Assembly (NCBI GenBank): GCA_900315605.1
Contig: OMZU01000004.1
Span: 1-60,400 of the forward strand
Direction: 5' to 3'
Length of the DNA stretch: 60,400 bases
Source of the DNA: an uncultured Eubacteriales bacterium
GTDB taxonomy: Bacteria; Bacillota; Clostridia; Oscillospirales; Acutalibacteraceae
Shown one piece after another: positions 33,595 to 42,677 of this stretch. The position numbers and the translations under genes were made by a program. The notes under the pieces are model-generated. The model was not told the DNA's origin. It did not search any database and saw only the letters and a program-made list of their open reading frames with translations. Every line of letters starts with the position of its first letter. The stretch's first letter is position 1.

Positions 33595-34509
33595 ATGGGA
33601 CTTTTTAATAAAATCAAAGAAGGACTTAAAAAGACGCGCAACGCCGTTATGGGTCAGATCGACACCATGCTCAAATCCTTTACAAAGATTGACGAGGAGC
33701 TTTTTGAGGAGCTTGAAGAGCTTTTGGTTATGGGCGACGTGGGCGTTCCTACAGCACAAAAAATCTGTCAGGAGCTAAGAACTCGCGTTAAAAAAGAAGG
33801 CGTTACCGATCCGGAGCAAATCAATGTGCTTTTGGAGGAAATCATCTCCGAAATGCTCAGCGGAGACGAAGAGCTTGACATTTCAACAAGCCCCTCCATT
33901 ATTCTCGTGATCGGCGTAAACGGAGTCGGTAAGACCACAACTATCGGAAAGCTTGCCTACAGGCTTTCAAACGAAGGCAAAAGGGTTTTGCTTGCCGCTG
34001 CGGATACCTTTAGAGCCGCGGCTATTGAGCAGCTTGATATTTGGGCTGAGAGAAGCGGCTGCGAGATAATAAAGCAGGAAGAGGGCAGCGACCCGGCTGC
34101 GGTTATTTTTGACGCGATCTCGGCTGCCAAGGCGAGAAACGCGGATGTAATAATTTGCGACACCGCAGGACGACTTCACAACAAAAAGCACCTTATGGAC
34201 GAGCTTGCAAAAATCAACCGCGTTATCGACAGAGAGCTGCCCGACGCAGCAAAGGAAAAGCTGCTTGTGCTTGACGCCACAACCGGACAAAACGCCGTAA
34301 ATCAGGCGGAGCAGTTCAGAGACGCAACCGGTATCACAGGTATTGTTTTGACAAAGCTCGACGGCACGGCAAAGGGCGGAGTTGTGCTTGCGATCAAGGA
34401 AGGTCTCGGCATACCGGTAAAATATATCGGCGTCGGCGAGCAAATCGACGATTTGCAGCCGTTCAACTCCGAGGAATTTGCAAAAGCGTTGTTTGCCAAA
34501 ACGGAGTAA
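33595..34509 (+). CDS. ftsY: Signal recognition particle receptor FtsY
   Basis: 304 residues. SRP-receptor GTPase that docks ribosome-SRP complexes at the membrane. N domain about 1-95; G domain with GVNGVGKTTTIGKL, DTFRAAAIEQL, DTAGRLHNK, and TKLDGTAKGG. The acidic A domain is nearly absent, as in other Firmicutes. Follows smc in the usual order. Confidence 0.97.
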   Translation: MGLFNKIKEGLKKTRNAVMGQIDTMLKSFTKIDEELFEELEELLVMGDVGVPTAQKICQELRTRVKKEGVTDPEQINVLLEEIISEMLSGDEELDISTSPSIILVIGVNGVGKTTTIGKLAYRLSNEGKRVLLAAADTFRAAAIEQLDIWAERSGCEIIKQEEGSDPAAVIFDAISAAKARNADVIICDTAGRLHNKKHLMDELAKINRVIDRELPDAAKEKLLVLDATTGQNAVNQAEQFRDATGITGIVLTKLDGTAKGGVVLAIKEGLGIPVKYIGVGEQIDDLQPFNSEEFAKALFAKTE

Positions 34510-34512
34510 AGC

Positions 34513-35139
34513 ATGAAATTTATTATAGCTACCAACAATCAAAAAAAGCTCAGAGAAATGGAGCGTATTCTGAATCCTTTGGGAATTGAAGCTGTGTCGG
34601 CGAAAAACGCCGGGATATGTCTGGACGAGGTTGAGGAAACCGGAACCACCTTTTCGGAAAACGCTTTTATAAAGGCGAACGCCGCGTTTGAAAAAACCGG
34701 TATGCCTGCGGTTGCCGACGACTCAGGACTTTGCGTAGACGCTCTTGACGGCAGACCCGGAATTTATTCTGCAAGATATGCCGGAGAGGGTGCGACCGAC
34801 GAGGACAGAAACACCAAGCTGTTAAACGAGCTAAAGGATGTTCCCGAAGAAAATCGCGGCGCGCACTATACCTCGGCGATTTGCTGTGTTTTGCCGGATG
34901 GTTCAAAAATCGAAGTTGAAGGTCACTGCGAAGGCAAAATAGGATATGAGCCGGTCGGCGACGGCGGCTTTGGCTACGACCCTATTTTTATGCAGGGCGA
35001 CAAAGCCTTTGCCCAACTCAGCGCGGAAGAAAAGGACGCTGTCAGCCACAGGGGAAAGGCACTTAGAATGTTAAAAAACGAGCTGGAAAAATACCTGAGC
35101 GATCAGAAGAAACAAGAGGACAAAAATGCTGACAAGTAA
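34513..35139 (+). CDS. rdgB: XTP/dITP diphosphatase (RdgB/HAM1)
   Basis: 208 residues. Hydrolyses non-canonical purine triphosphates to keep them out of DNA. Motifs: ATNNQKKLREM at the N-terminus, ADDSGLCVDAL with GIYSARYAG, GYDPIF, and the C-terminal SHRGKAL. The start is 3 bases after ftsY and the end overlaps the yhbY start by 14 bases. Confidence 0.96.
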   Translation: MKFIIATNNQKKLREMERILNPLGIEAVSAKNAGICLDEVEETGTTFSENAFIKANAAFEKTGMPAVADDSGLCVDALDGRPGIYSARYAGEGATDEDRNTKLLNELKDVPEENRGAHYTSAICCVLPDGSKIEVEGHCEGKIGYEPVGDGGFGYDPIFMQGDKAFAQLSAEEKDAVSHRGKALRMLKNELEKYLSDQKKQEDKNADK

Positions 35140-35431
35140 ACAAAGGGCGTATCTCAGAGGACTTGCAAACGGGATCGACACGATTCTTTATATAGGCAAG
35201 GGCGAGATCACCGAAAATATAATTCAACAGGCTGACGACGCGCTGACCGCGCGCGAGCTTATCAAAGGAAAAACGCTTGAAAACAGCCAATACTCTCCGC
35301 GTGAAAGTGCGGAACTGGTTGCCGAAAAGACCTCAGCGGAGGTTGTTCAGGTGATCGGCTCAAAATTCGTTTTATACCGCAAAAATCCCGACGAGCCGGT
35401 CATTACTCTTCCAAAGGCAAAAAACAAATGA
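35126..35431 (+). CDS. yhbY: YhbY family RNA-binding protein (CRM domain)
   Basis: 101 residues with the CRM-domain pattern LTSKQRAYLRGLAN and LYIGKGEITENI, where the GxxG loop contacts RNA. YhbY associates with pre-50S ribosomal particles. It overlaps rdgB by 14 bases and nadD by 4 (ATGA). Confidence 0.93.
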   Translation: MLTSKQRAYLRGLANGIDTILYIGKGEITENIIQQADDALTARELIKGKTLENSQYSPRESAELVAEKTSAEVVQVIGSKFVLYRKNPDEPVITLPKAKNK

Positions 35432-36033
35432 GCAGGCTCGGTGTTTTGGGCGGAACCTTTAACCCGATTCATAAAGGACATATCGAACTGGGAAAGTACT
35501 GCATGGATTCCGTCAGCCTTGATAAGATCATTTTGATCCCAACCTATTCTCCGCCGCACAAATCCGACAGCGGACTTGAAAGCTGTGCGCATCGCCTTGA
35601 AATGTGCCGCTTGACTGCGCAAAATCACCCGGGCTTCTGCGTTTCGGACATTGAAATAAAACGCGGCGGAAAAAGCTATACCTACGAAACTCTTAATTCA
35701 TTAAAAGAAATATATTCAAATGACGAGCTGTTCCTGATAATGGGAGCCGATATGTTTTTGACGCTTGACAAATGGAAGAATCCCGAATCCATTTTTAAAA
35801 ATGCGTCGGTCATCACAATACCCAGAAACAACGACGACAAGCACGCTCTTGACGAGTTTTACGCTTCTGTTCTAAAGCCTATGGGCGCAAAGGCGTATAT
35901 TTTGGGCGATCCCGTAACTCAAGTTTCGTCAACCTATATTCGTGAGCATATCGGCGAAAAAGAAAAGATTGAGGACCTGCTCGATTTGAATGTATTAGAT
36001 TATATAATAAACAATAATTTATATCGGAAGTGA
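35428..36033 (+). CDS. nadD: Nicotinate-nucleotide adenylyltransferase
   Basis: 201 residues. Makes deamido-NAD from nicotinate mononucleotide and ATP. The nucleotidyltransferase HxGH motif is in GGTFNPIHKGHIELG; MGADMFLTLDKWKN and the late SSTYIREHI complete the signature. The overlapping ATGA start implies coupling with yhbY, and the usual partners yqeK and rsfS follow. Confidence 0.96.
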   Translation: MSRLGVLGGTFNPIHKGHIELGKYCMDSVSLDKIILIPTYSPPHKSDSGLESCAHRLEMCRLTAQNHPGFCVSDIEIKRGGKSYTYETLNSLKEIYSNDELFLIMGADMFLTLDKWKNPESIFKNASVITIPRNNDDKHALDEFYASVLKPMGAKAYILGDPVTQVSSTYIREHIGEKEKIEDLLDLNVLDYIINNNLYRK

Positions 36034-36038
36034 GAGCA

Positions 36039-36608
36039 ATGAATAAGGTCGGCTACGAAAGCCTGATACGTCCGTTGATGGGCGACAGGCGGTACAACCA
36101 CAGCATAAATGTGGCAAAGGAAGCTGTAACGCTTGCAAAGCTTTACGGCGCAGACGAGGAAAAGGCGTATATCGCCGGGATCCTGCACGACATCACAAAG
36201 GAGCTTCCCTTTGATGAACAGTTGCAAATTATGCAAGACGGTGGTATAATTTTAGACAATGTTCAAAAAACCGCGCCCAAGCTGTGGCACGGCATAAGCG
36301 GAAGCGTGTATATTCAAACAAATCCGGGAATCAAAGATCCCGACATCATCAACGCGATAAGATATCATACGACCGGCAGGGCAGGTATGTCGCTGCTTGA
36401 AAAGGTGATTTTTGTTGCAGACTTCACTTCCGAGGAACGAGATTATTACGGAGCGGAGATCATGCGTCAAAAATCAAGGGAAAGCCTTGAAGAAGCGATG
36501 ATATTTGGCTTTCAGTTCACGCTTTGCGACCTTACCAAAAGAAAGCTTGCCATTCACCCGGACGAGGTTTTTTGCTACAACGATATTATATTAAACGAGG
36601 GAAAATAA
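36039..36608 (+). CDS. yqeK: HD-domain protein YqeK, probable diadenosine tetraphosphate hydrolase
   Basis: 189 residues from ATG 36039 (GGAAG at 36026-36030); a GTG at 36030 overlapping the nadD stop is an alternative that adds three residues. HD phosphohydrolase metal site: H21 in NHSINVA, H50/D51 in GILHDITK, a distal His in YHTTGR, and VADFTSEER. YqeK proteins split Ap4A symmetrically to ADP. Sits in the conserved nadD-yqeK-rsfS order. Confidence 0.93.
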   Translation: MNKVGYESLIRPLMGDRRYNHSINVAKEAVTLAKLYGADEEKAYIAGILHDITKELPFDEQLQIMQDGGIILDNVQKTAPKLWHGISGSVYIQTNPGIKDPDIINAIRYHTTGRAGMSLLEKVIFVADFTSEERDYYGAEIMRQKSRESLEEAMIFGFQFTLCDLTKRKLAIHPDEVFCYNDIILNEGK

Positions 36609-36610
36609 TT

Positions 36611-36964
36611 ATGACTTCATATGAACAGGCTGTTCTTGCCGCCAAAGCGATTAGCGGCAAAAAAGGCTTAGATATTCAGGTTATCGAGATCAGCGACGTT
36701 TCGGTGCTTGCCGATTATATGGTGATTGCCACCGGTAACAGCTCAACTCATGTAAAGGCTCTTGCCGACGAGGTCGAGTATCAGCTTGACAAAGCCGGGA
36801 TATCGGTAAGCCACATTGAGGGCTATCGCTCAAACACATGGATCCTGCTTGACTATATTGACGTGATCGTTAATGTGTTCTCGGACGAGGCGAGGGAGTT
36901 TTATGACCTTGACCGTTTGTGGCAGGACGGCAAGGCGGTTGACCTTACAGGTATTGTAGATTAA
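36611..36964 (+). CDS. rsfS: Ribosome silencing factor RsfS
   Basis: 117 residues from ATG 36611, with GAGGGA at 36597-36602; a longer frame from 36524 overlaps yqeK and is rejected. RsfS binds L14 on the 50S subunit and blocks subunit joining in starvation. Motifs: [37 protein letters not shown] and [10 protein letters not shown]. Confidence 0.95.
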   Translation: MTSYEQAVLAAKAISGKKGLDIQVIEISDVSVLADYMVIATGNSSTHVKALADEVEYQLDKAGISVSHIEGYRSNTWILLDYIDVIVNVFSDEAREFYDLDRLWQDGKAVDLTGIVD

Positions 36965-37010
36965 TACCGCATTTCAATTTTATTGCATAATAAATTCGGA
37001 GGGATATATT

Positions 37011-39422
37011 TTGAAGTACAATCACAAGGCTGTCGAACCAAAATGGCAGCAAATTTGGGAAGAAAAGGGAGTTTTTCACGCTGAGGAAAGCTCAGAAAAA
37101 GAAAAGTTTTACGCTCTGATCGAGTTTCCTTATCCGTCGGGTCAGGGACTTCACGTAGGTCATCCGCGCCCTTACACTGCGCTTGACACAGTTGCAAGAA
37201 AAAGAAGGCTTCAGGGCTACAATGTTCTTTATCCGATCGGTTGGGACGCATTTGGTCTTCCTACGGAAAACTACGCGATCAAGAACCACATTCACCCTGA
37301 GATTGTTACAAAAAATAATATCGCCCGCTTTAAAAAGCAGATTCAGTCGCTGGGCATTTCTTTTGACTGGAGCAGAGAGATCAACACAACAGACCCAAGC
37401 TACTATAAGTGGACTCAGTGGATCTTTATTCAGCTTTTCAAAAAGGGTCTTGCCTACAAAAAGGAAATGAACGTAAACTGGTGTACCTCCTGCAAATGCG
37501 TGCTCGCTAACGAGGAGGTTGTAAACGGTGTTTGCGAGCGTTGCGGAAGCGATGTAGTTCACAAGGTCAAGTCGCAGTGGATGCTCAAAATCACCGAATA
37601 CGCCGACAGACTTATAAACGACCTTGATCTGGTTAATTATCCTGACAGAGTAAAGGCGCAGCAAAAGAACTGGATCGGCAGAAGCACCGGTGCCGAGGTC
37701 GATTTCAAGACTACCACCGGTGACACACTCACTATTTATACCACAAGAGCTGATACGCTCTACGGTGCTACATATATGGTTATTTCGCCTGAGCATCCCC
37801 TTATTGAAAAATGGGCTGACAAGCTCGGCAACATGGACGAGATCAGAGAATATCAGGCTGCTGCCGCAAGAAAGTCCGACTTTGAGAGAACCGAGGTCGC
37901 AAAGGACAAAACCGGCGTAAGACTTGACGGCGTTATGGCGATCAATCCCGTAAACGATAAGGAGATCCCGATTTTTATTTCCGACTATGTTCTCGTTTCC
38001 TACGGAACAGGAGCTATCATGGCTGTTCCGGGCCACGATACCAGAGACTGGGAATTTGCAAAGAAATTCAACCTTCCGATCATAGAGGTCGTTAAGGGCG
38101 GAAACGTTGAAGAAGAAGCCTTTACCGACTGCGCTACCGGTATTATGGTAAACTCCGGTATGCTCGACGGTTTGACTGTTGAAGAAGCAAAGAAGAAGAT
38201 CATCGACTGGCTCACCGCTGAGGGCAAGGGTCACACAAAGGTCAATTACAAGCTCAGAGACTGGGTATTCTCACGTCAAAGATATTGGGGTGAGCCGATC
38301 CCGATCGTTCATTGCGAAAAGTGCGGCTACGTTCCTATCGACGAAAGCGAGCTTCCGCTTACTCTGCCGATGGTTGAGTCATACGAGCCGACCGATAACG
38401 GAGAGTCGCCGCTTGCCAAGATGACCGACTGGATCGAAACCACCTGTCCTCACTGCGGCGGAAAAGCGTATCGCGAAACAGACACAATGCCTCAGTGGGC
38501 AGGCTCGTCTTGGTACTATCTCAGATATATGGATCCCCACAACGACAAGGCTCTCGCTTCAAAAGAGGCTCTTGAATACTGGTCTCCGGTTGACTGGTAC
38601 AACGGCGGAATGGAGCACACAACGCTTCACCTGCTCTACAGCCGCTTCTGGCATAAGTTCCTCTATGATATAGGCGTAGTTCCCACCAAAGAACCCTATG
38701 CAAAGCGCACCTCGCATGGAATGATCCTGGGCGAAAACGGCGAAAAGATGAGCAAATCAAGGGGCAACGTCGTAAATCCCGACGAGATCGTTGACGAGTA
38801 CGGCGCGGACACAATGCGCCTTTACGAGATGTTTATCGGCGATTTTGAAAAGGCGGCTCCCTGGAGTCCGTCGAGTATTCGCGGCTGCCGCAGATTTGTT
38901 GAGCGTTACTGGAATTTGCAGACCTGTCTTATCGACGGAGATTCCATCCGTCCCGAGCTTGAGGGAGCGTTCCACAAGACGATCAAAAAGGTGGGCGAGG
39001 ATATTGAAAACATCAAGTTCAACACCGCGATCGCCGCACTGATGGCTTTGATAAACGATATTTCAAACGTTAAGACTATCAACAGGGAAGAGCTGAGGAT
39101 CTTCTCTATCCTGCTCAATCCCTTTGCTCCGCATATCACCGAGGAGGTTTATGAAGCCTGCAAGCTCGGAAACGGTATTCTCGCCGAGGCAAAGTGGCCT
39201 GAGTACGACGAAGCAAAATGCGTTGACGAGAGCATAGAGATCGTTGTTCAGGTAAACGGCAAAATCAAAGCAAAGCTCAATGTTCCGGCAGACGCAACAA
39301 AGGAAGCGTTGCTTGATCTTGCCAAGGCTGACCTAAAGGTCAAGGCAGCGATCGAGGGAATGAAGGTTGTTAAAGAGATCGTCGTTCTCAAAAAGCTTGT
39401 TAATCTTGTTATTAAGCCATAA
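37011..39422 (+). CDS. leuS: Leucyl-tRNA synthetase
   Basis: 803 residues from TTG 37011, with CGGAGGGA at 36998-37005. Class I synthetase: [18 protein letters not shown] holds the HIGH-equivalent HVGH, the CP1 editing domain spans about 220-410, and MSKSRGN is the KMSKS loop (about 581-587). The C-terminal domain ends [14 protein letters not shown]. No T-box leader is visible upstream (only 46 bases after rsfS). It ends the 15-gene run that began at 21851; no clear terminator follows. Confidence 0.97.
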   Translation: MKYNHKAVEPKWQQIWEEKGVFHAEESSEKEKFYALIEFPYPSGQGLHVGHPRPYTALDTVARKRRLQGYNVLYPIGWDAFGLPTENYAIKNHIHPEIVTKNNIARFKKQIQSLGISFDWSREINTTDPSYYKWTQWIFIQLFKKGLAYKKEMNVNWCTSCKCVLANEEVVNGVCERCGSDVVHKVKSQWMLKITEYADRLINDLDLVNYPDRVKAQQKNWIGRSTGAEVDFKTTTGDTLTIYTTRADTLYGATYMVISPEHPLIEKWADKLGNMDEIREYQAAAARKSDFERTEVAKDKTGVRLDGVMAINPVNDKEIPIFISDYVLVSYGTGAIMAVPGHDTRDWEFAKKFNLPIIEVVKGGNVEEEAFTDCATGIMVNSGMLDGLTVEEAKKKIIDWLTAEGKGHTKVNYKLRDWVFSRQRYWGEPIPIVHCEKCGYVPIDESELPLTLPMVESYEPTDNGESPLAKMTDWIETTCPHCGGKAYRETDTMPQWAGSSWYYLRYMDPHNDKALASKEALEYWSPVDWYNGGMEHTTLHLLYSRFWHKFLYDIGVVPTKEPYAKRTSHGMILGENGEKMSKSRGNVVNPDEIVDEYGADTMRLYEMFIGDFEKAAPWSPSSIRGCRRFVERYWNLQTCLIDGDSIRPELEGAFHKTIKKVGEDIENIKFNTAIAALMALINDISNVKTINREELRIFSILLNPFAPHITEEVYEACKLGNGILAEAKWPEYDEAKCVDESIEIVVQVNGKIKAKLNVPADATKEALLDLAKADLKVKAAIEGMKVVKEIVVLKKLVNLVIKP

Positions 39423-39531
39423 AAAAGCTTTAATGAGGTCTCTGAAAACTTGATGTGAGCACATTTTGCACGACATTTAATTATCGGAGATTCCCTAAAA
39501 ATAAAAATTCTTATTAAATTCTACATTTCTA

Positions 39532-39560
39532 TTGACAAGAAAAACAACATATTGTATAAT
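39532..39560 (+). promoter_or_regulatory. rpsU promoter
   Basis: A perfect consensus: -35 TTGACA (39532-39537), 17 bp spacer, -10 TATAAT (39555-39560). Immediately after it TTATGCAA occurs twice in tandem (39564-39571 and 39572-39579). The stretch 39423-39531 upstream holds no gene or clear terminator. Confidence 0.85.
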
Positions 39561-39583
39561 AGCTTATGCAATTATGCAAATTA

Positions 39584-39605
39584 CCCATGCTGTATGGCAG
39601 ATGGG
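39584..39605 (+). promoter_or_regulatory. Possible hairpin masking the rpsU ribosome binding site
   Basis: CCCAT (39584-39588) can pair with ATGGG (39601-39605), continued by GC/GC after a two-base bulge. The 3' arm overlaps the ribosome binding site GGGAGGG (39603-39609), so folding would reduce initiation at ATG 39617. Confidence 0.4.
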
Positions 39606-39616
39606 AGGGAAGATAG

Positions 39617-39793
39617 ATGGCAGAGATTAGATTAAAAGAGAATGAGTCTCTTGAGAGCGCGTTAAGACGATTCAAGAAGCAGTGTGCCAGGGCAGGCGTT
39701 ATTGCTGAGGTTCGCAAAAGAGAAGCTTATGAAAAGCCTTCCGTAAAGCGTAAAAAGAAATCCGAAGCAGCCCGCAAACGCAAATACAGATAA
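39617..39793 (+). CDS. rpsU: 30S ribosomal protein S21
   Basis: 58 residues, a short basic protein beginning [20 protein letters not shown] and ending with an Arg/Lys-rich tail ([13 protein letters not shown]), the S21 pattern. S21 contacts the 3' end of 16S rRNA near the anti-Shine-Dalgarno region. It has its own consensus promoter and its own terminator, so it is probably a monocistronic unit. Confidence 0.96.
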   Translation: MAEIRLKENESLESALRRFKKQCARAGVIAEVRKREAYEKPSVKRKKKSEAARKRKYR

Positions 39794-39800
39794 TCAATTT

Positions 39801-39828
39801 AGCGGACAGAGCAATCTGTCCGCTTTTA
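39801..39828 (+). terminator. rpsU terminator
   Basis: A perfect 10-bp stem, AGCGGACAGA (39801-39810) with TCTGTCCGCT (39815-39824), closed by a GCAA tetraloop and followed by TTTT. Confidence 0.9.
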
Positions 39829-39857
39829 ACGTTTTGATATGTTATTGGTGATTAATT

Positions 39858-40295
39858 ATGAAAAAGCTTCTTGTGATCCTGGGACCAAACCTTAATATGG
39901 TCGGCGTGCGCGAAAAGGGCGTTTACGGTGTGGAAACTGCCGATGATATTAATAAACAAATTATTGAATACGCATCACAGCACGGCTTTGAAGCCGAGGT
40001 GTATCAGTCAAATCATGAGGGTGATCTGATAGACAAGATCCACTCCTCGCGCGACAGCTTTTGCGGCGCGGTAATAAACGCCGGTGCGCTCACGCACTAC
40101 AGCTATGCGCTGCGTGACGCCATTGCCTGCGTGAATATTCCGTACATCGAAGTGCATATGTCAAATATCCACGCCAGAGAGGAATTCAGGCACACCTCGG
40201 TCATCGCTCCGGTTTGCCGCGGTCAAATCGCCGGCTTCGGAAAGCTCAGCTACTTTTTGGCAATTAACGCAATTGAGGTGTTGACAAATGAATGA
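39858..40295 (+). CDS. aroQ: 3-dehydroquinate dehydratase, type II
   Basis: 145 residues. Shikimate pathway enzyme in the cytoplasm, dodecameric in the family. Motifs: LGPNLNMVGVREKGVYG (with the catalytic Tyr), NAGALTHYSYALRDAI, and EVHMSNIHAREEFRHTSV (catalytic His). The rest of the pathway is not in the window. It overlaps the next gene by 8 bases. Confidence 0.96.
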   Translation: MKKLLVILGPNLNMVGVREKGVYGVETADDINKQIIEYASQHGFEAEVYQSNHEGDLIDKIHSSRDSFCGAVINAGALTHYSYALRDAIACVNIPYIEVHMSNIHAREEFRHTSVIAPVCRGQIAGFGKLSYFLAINAIEVLTNE

Positions 40296-41376
40296 AATTT
40301 TTGACAAAAGAATCAGCAGTCTAAAATCACTTCTTAACAGCAGCGACGAGGCTTTTGTGTTGACATCGGATGTGAACATCGGTTATTTTTCCGGCTTTCT
40401 TCGCAGCGAGGGCGTAATGCTCGTAACCGAAAGCGAAAGCGTGCTCTTTGTTGATTTTCGCTATTATGAGGCGGCGGAAAAGGCTTGCGTCGGTTGCAGG
40501 GTAGTTTGCTTTAAGGAGCTTGTTTCGGAGCTTGCTCAGGCGGCTGAAAAAAACGGAGTAAAGCTTCTTAGGTTTGAAGCCTCGAATATTTCGGTCAAAC
40601 GCTATGAAGCCTTTAAAAAAGAGCTTGAAGCAAAGAGCTTTGAGTGCGTGGCGGACAGCAAGCTTGATTCAAAAATCAATGAGATCCGTTCGGTAAAGGA
40701 TGAAACAGAGCTTGATAAGATACAAACTGCTCAGATGATCGCCGAAAATGCATTTCTTGAAACGCTCAATTTTGTAAAGCCCGGAGTAAAGGAAAGGGAG
40801 CTTGCCGCAAGGCTTGAATTCCTGATGAAGCAATACGGCGCAGAAAAAGCTTCGTTTGACCTTATTACGATAACCGGCAAAAAAACCTCGCTGCCGCACG
40901 GAGTTCCCGGCGATGACATTGTTCGCACCGGAGATTTTGTGACCTTTGATTTCGGCGCGATTTATGACGGCTATTGCAGCGACACCACAAGAACCGTCGC
41001 GGTCGGACGCGCAACAGAGGAAATGAAAACCGTTTACGATATCGTGCTCAAGGCTCAGCTAGCCGCACTTGAAGCGATCAAGCCCGGAGCAGCGTGCAAG
41101 GATGTTGACGGCGCGGCTAGAAAAATTATCGAAAGCGCGGGCTACGGAGAATACTTCGGACATTCCGCAGGACACGGAGTCGGTCTTGAGATCCACGAAG
41201 CTCCTGCCGTTTCTCCAAAGAGCGAGGCGGTCCTAAAAAGCGGAATGGTCATTACCGACGAGCCCGGAATATACTTGCCGGACAAGTTCGGAGTCAGGAT
41301 CGAGGACATGGTTTGCGTGACGGATGACGGTTATGACAATTACGTTAATTTGTCTAAGGAACTGATTATTTTGTAA
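40288..41376 (+). CDS. M24 family Xaa-Pro peptidase
   Basis: 362 residues. Creatinase-like N-domain (about 1-135) and pita-bread catalytic domain. Metal-ligand motifs are present: DFGAIYDGYCSDTTRT, HSAGHGVGLEIHE, ITDEPGIYL and RIEDMV. Cuts Xaa-Pro bonds at the N-terminus of peptides. The order aroQ - Xaa-Pro peptidase - efp is standard in Firmicutes. Confidence 0.95.
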   Translation: MNEIFDKRISSLKSLLNSSDEAFVLTSDVNIGYFSGFLRSEGVMLVTESESVLFVDFRYYEAAEKACVGCRVVCFKELVSELAQAAEKNGVKLLRFEASNISVKRYEAFKKELEAKSFECVADSKLDSKINEIRSVKDETELDKIQTAQMIAENAFLETLNFVKPGVKERELAARLEFLMKQYGAEKASFDLITITGKKTSLPHGVPGDDIVRTGDFVTFDFGAIYDGYCSDTTRTVAVGRATEEMKTVYDIVLKAQLAALEAIKPGAACKDVDGAARKIIESAGYGEYFGHSAGHGVGLEIHEAPAVSPKSEAVLKSGMVITDEPGIYLPDKFGVRIEDMVCVTDDGYDNYVNLSKELIIL

Positions 41377-41411
41377 AATTTTTTAAATTACACGCTTCAA
41401 TAATAAAACAC

Positions 41412-41440
41412 TTGCAATTTTTGTAAGTTTTATGTATAAT
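41412..41440 (+). promoter_or_regulatory. efp promoter
   Basis: -35 TTGCAA (41412-41417), 17 bp spacer, -10 TATAAT (41435-41440). Leader of about 95 bases. Confidence 0.65.
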
Positions 41441-41451
41441 AATAGATGAAG

Positions 41452-41520
41452 ACATCACAGCACAAATGTTGTGTATTTGAACAATATCGCATTATTCCGA
41501 TTTGTGATGTTGACTTAGGT
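41452..41520 (+). promoter_or_regulatory. Structured efp leader
   Basis: ACATCACA (41452-41459) and TGTGATGT (41513-41520) are perfectly complementary across 53 bases. Inside, CACAA-ATG-TTGTG (41461-41473) forms a small hairpin, and its CACAAA can alternatively pair with TTTGTG (41511-41516), so two folds compete. No known riboswitch is recognised. Confidence 0.45.
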
Positions 41521-41541
41521 TATAACAGGAGGTAAAACAAA

Positions 41542-42099
41542 ATGATTTCAGCAGGTGATTTCAGAAACGGCGTTACATTTGAAATGGACGGTCAGGTTGT
41601 ATCGATCATTGAATTCCAGCATGTTAAGCCGGGCAAGGGTGCCGCTTTTGTAAGAACAAAAATCAGAAACGTTATTACAGGTGCGGTTGTTGAAAAAACC
41701 TTTAATCCTAACGATAAATATCCCACAGCGTTTATCGAGAGAAAGGATATGGAATACAGCTATTCTGACGGTGATTTGTATTATTTCATGGATACAGAAA
41801 CATGGGAGCAGATCCCGATCAACAAAAGTGTTCTCGGCGACAGCTTCAAGTTTGTTAAAGAGAACATGATCTGCAAGATTCTTTCCTACAAGGGCAACGT
41901 ATTCGGCGTTGAGCCGCCTAACTTTGTTGAGCTTCAGGTTACCAAGACTGATCCGGGCTTCAAGGGCGACACAGCAACAAACGCTACAAAGCCGGCTACA
42001 CTTGAGACCGGTGCGGAAATCAAGGTTCCTCTCTTTATTGACGAGGGCGAGGTTATCCAGATCGATACAAGAACCGGCGAATATATGGGCAGAGCCTAA
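41542..42099 (+). CDS. efp: Elongation factor P
   Basis: 185 residues. Relieves ribosome stalling at polyproline. Three beta-barrel domains; the loop [16 protein letters not shown] carries the tip residue that would insert near the P-site tRNA, and the C-terminus ends [21 protein letters not shown] upstream at 41529-41534. Whether the tip Lys is modified is unknown. Confidence 0.97.
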   Translation: MISAGDFRNGVTFEMDGQVVSIIEFQHVKPGKGAAFVRTKIRNVITGAVVEKTFNPNDKYPTAFIERKDMEYSYSDGDLYYFMDTETWEQIPINKSVLGDSFKFVKENMICKILSYKGNVFGVEPPNFVELQVTKTDPGFKGDTATNATKPATLETGAEIKVPLFIDEGEVIQIDTRTGEYMGRA

Positions 42100-42120
42100 G
42101 CTTTGGGAGAGTAATCAATT

Positions 42121-42609
42121 ATGAATATTACAGAAAAACTCGCTTATATCAAGGGTCTTGCCGAGGGACTTTCTCTTGACAATAGCAAGCCCGAGGTCAA
42201 GGTTATTAACGAAATCCTCAATCTTCTTGAGGATATGGCTTATTCGGTTGACGACATGGAGGATCTCTACGACGACCTCAGCGCACAGGTTGATGAAATC
42301 GACCACGATCTTGCCGAGGTTGAGGAAGAGGTTTTTGACTATGATTTCGACGACTATGACGATGATGAATGTGACTGCGGATGTCATGATGACTTTGACG
42401 ACGAGGACAACCCATTTTATGAGGTTACCTGCGGAGCCTGCGGTCAAAAGCTGAACGTTTCGGAGGATGTTCTTCTTGAAGGAGAAATCGAGTGTCCAAA
42501 CTGCGGTGAGCTTCTTGAGTTTGACTTCTCCGATCTTTTCGACGATGAATTCGGCGAATGTGACGACTGTGACTGTGAGGATTGCAAGCCCACAGAGGAA
42601 AAAGAGTAA
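42121..42609 (+). CDS. CD1247-type acidic zinc-ribbon protein
   Basis: 162 residues. An N-terminal helical/coiled-coil part (about 1-75, MNITEKLAYIKGLAEGL) is followed by a very acidic stretch and a zinc ribbon (CGACGQ...CPNCGE). Further CxC/CxxC pairs lie before and after it (CDCGC, CDDCDCEDC). Resembles Clostridial proteins annotated with a 'CD1247 N-terminal domain'. Usually found directly after efp; function unknown. It overlaps no neighbour and is followed by a terminator. Confidence 0.85.
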   Translation: MNITEKLAYIKGLAEGLSLDNSKPEVKVINEILNLLEDMAYSVDDMEDLYDDLSAQVDEIDHDLAEVEEEVFDYDFDDYDDDECDCGCHDDFDDEDNPFYEVTCGACGQKLNVSEDVLLEGEIECPNCGELLEFDFSDLFDDEFGECDDCDCEDCKPTEEKE

Positions 42610-42641
42610 TTTCCGACACAATTTTGAAAATCACAAAACTG

Positions 42642-42677
42642 CACCTCTCGTATAAGATATACGAGGGGTGTTTTTTT
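42642..42677 (+). terminator. Terminator overlapping the yunB start
   Basis: A 13-bp stem with one G-U pair: 42642-42654 (CACCTCTCGTATA) and 42658-42670 (TATACGAGGGGTG), 3-base loop, then seven T residues (42671-42677). The 3' arm contains GAGGGG and the T-run contains the TTG start of the next gene. Confidence 0.85.

Noticed and set aside
36965-37010. T-box riboswitch before leuS, and likewise before ileS (54983-55037)
   Set aside because: The gaps are 46 and 55 bases, too short for a T-box, and no T-box sequence is present.
37092-38234. A 380-codon open frame on the minus strand inside leuS
   Set aside because: It lies wholly antisense to leucyl-tRNA synthetase, has no family motifs and no ribosome binding site. 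Long antisense frames are common opposite genes with strong codon bias.
39423-39531. Terminator after leuS
   Set aside because: No stem followed by a T-run could be found; the AT-rich stretch gives only weak pairings.
40359-40387. TTGACA inside the M24 peptidase gene as an internal promoter
   Set aside because: No acceptable -10 lies 16-19 bases downstream. Similar isolated TTGACA sites at 3840, 16662 and 33877 were rejected for the same reason.
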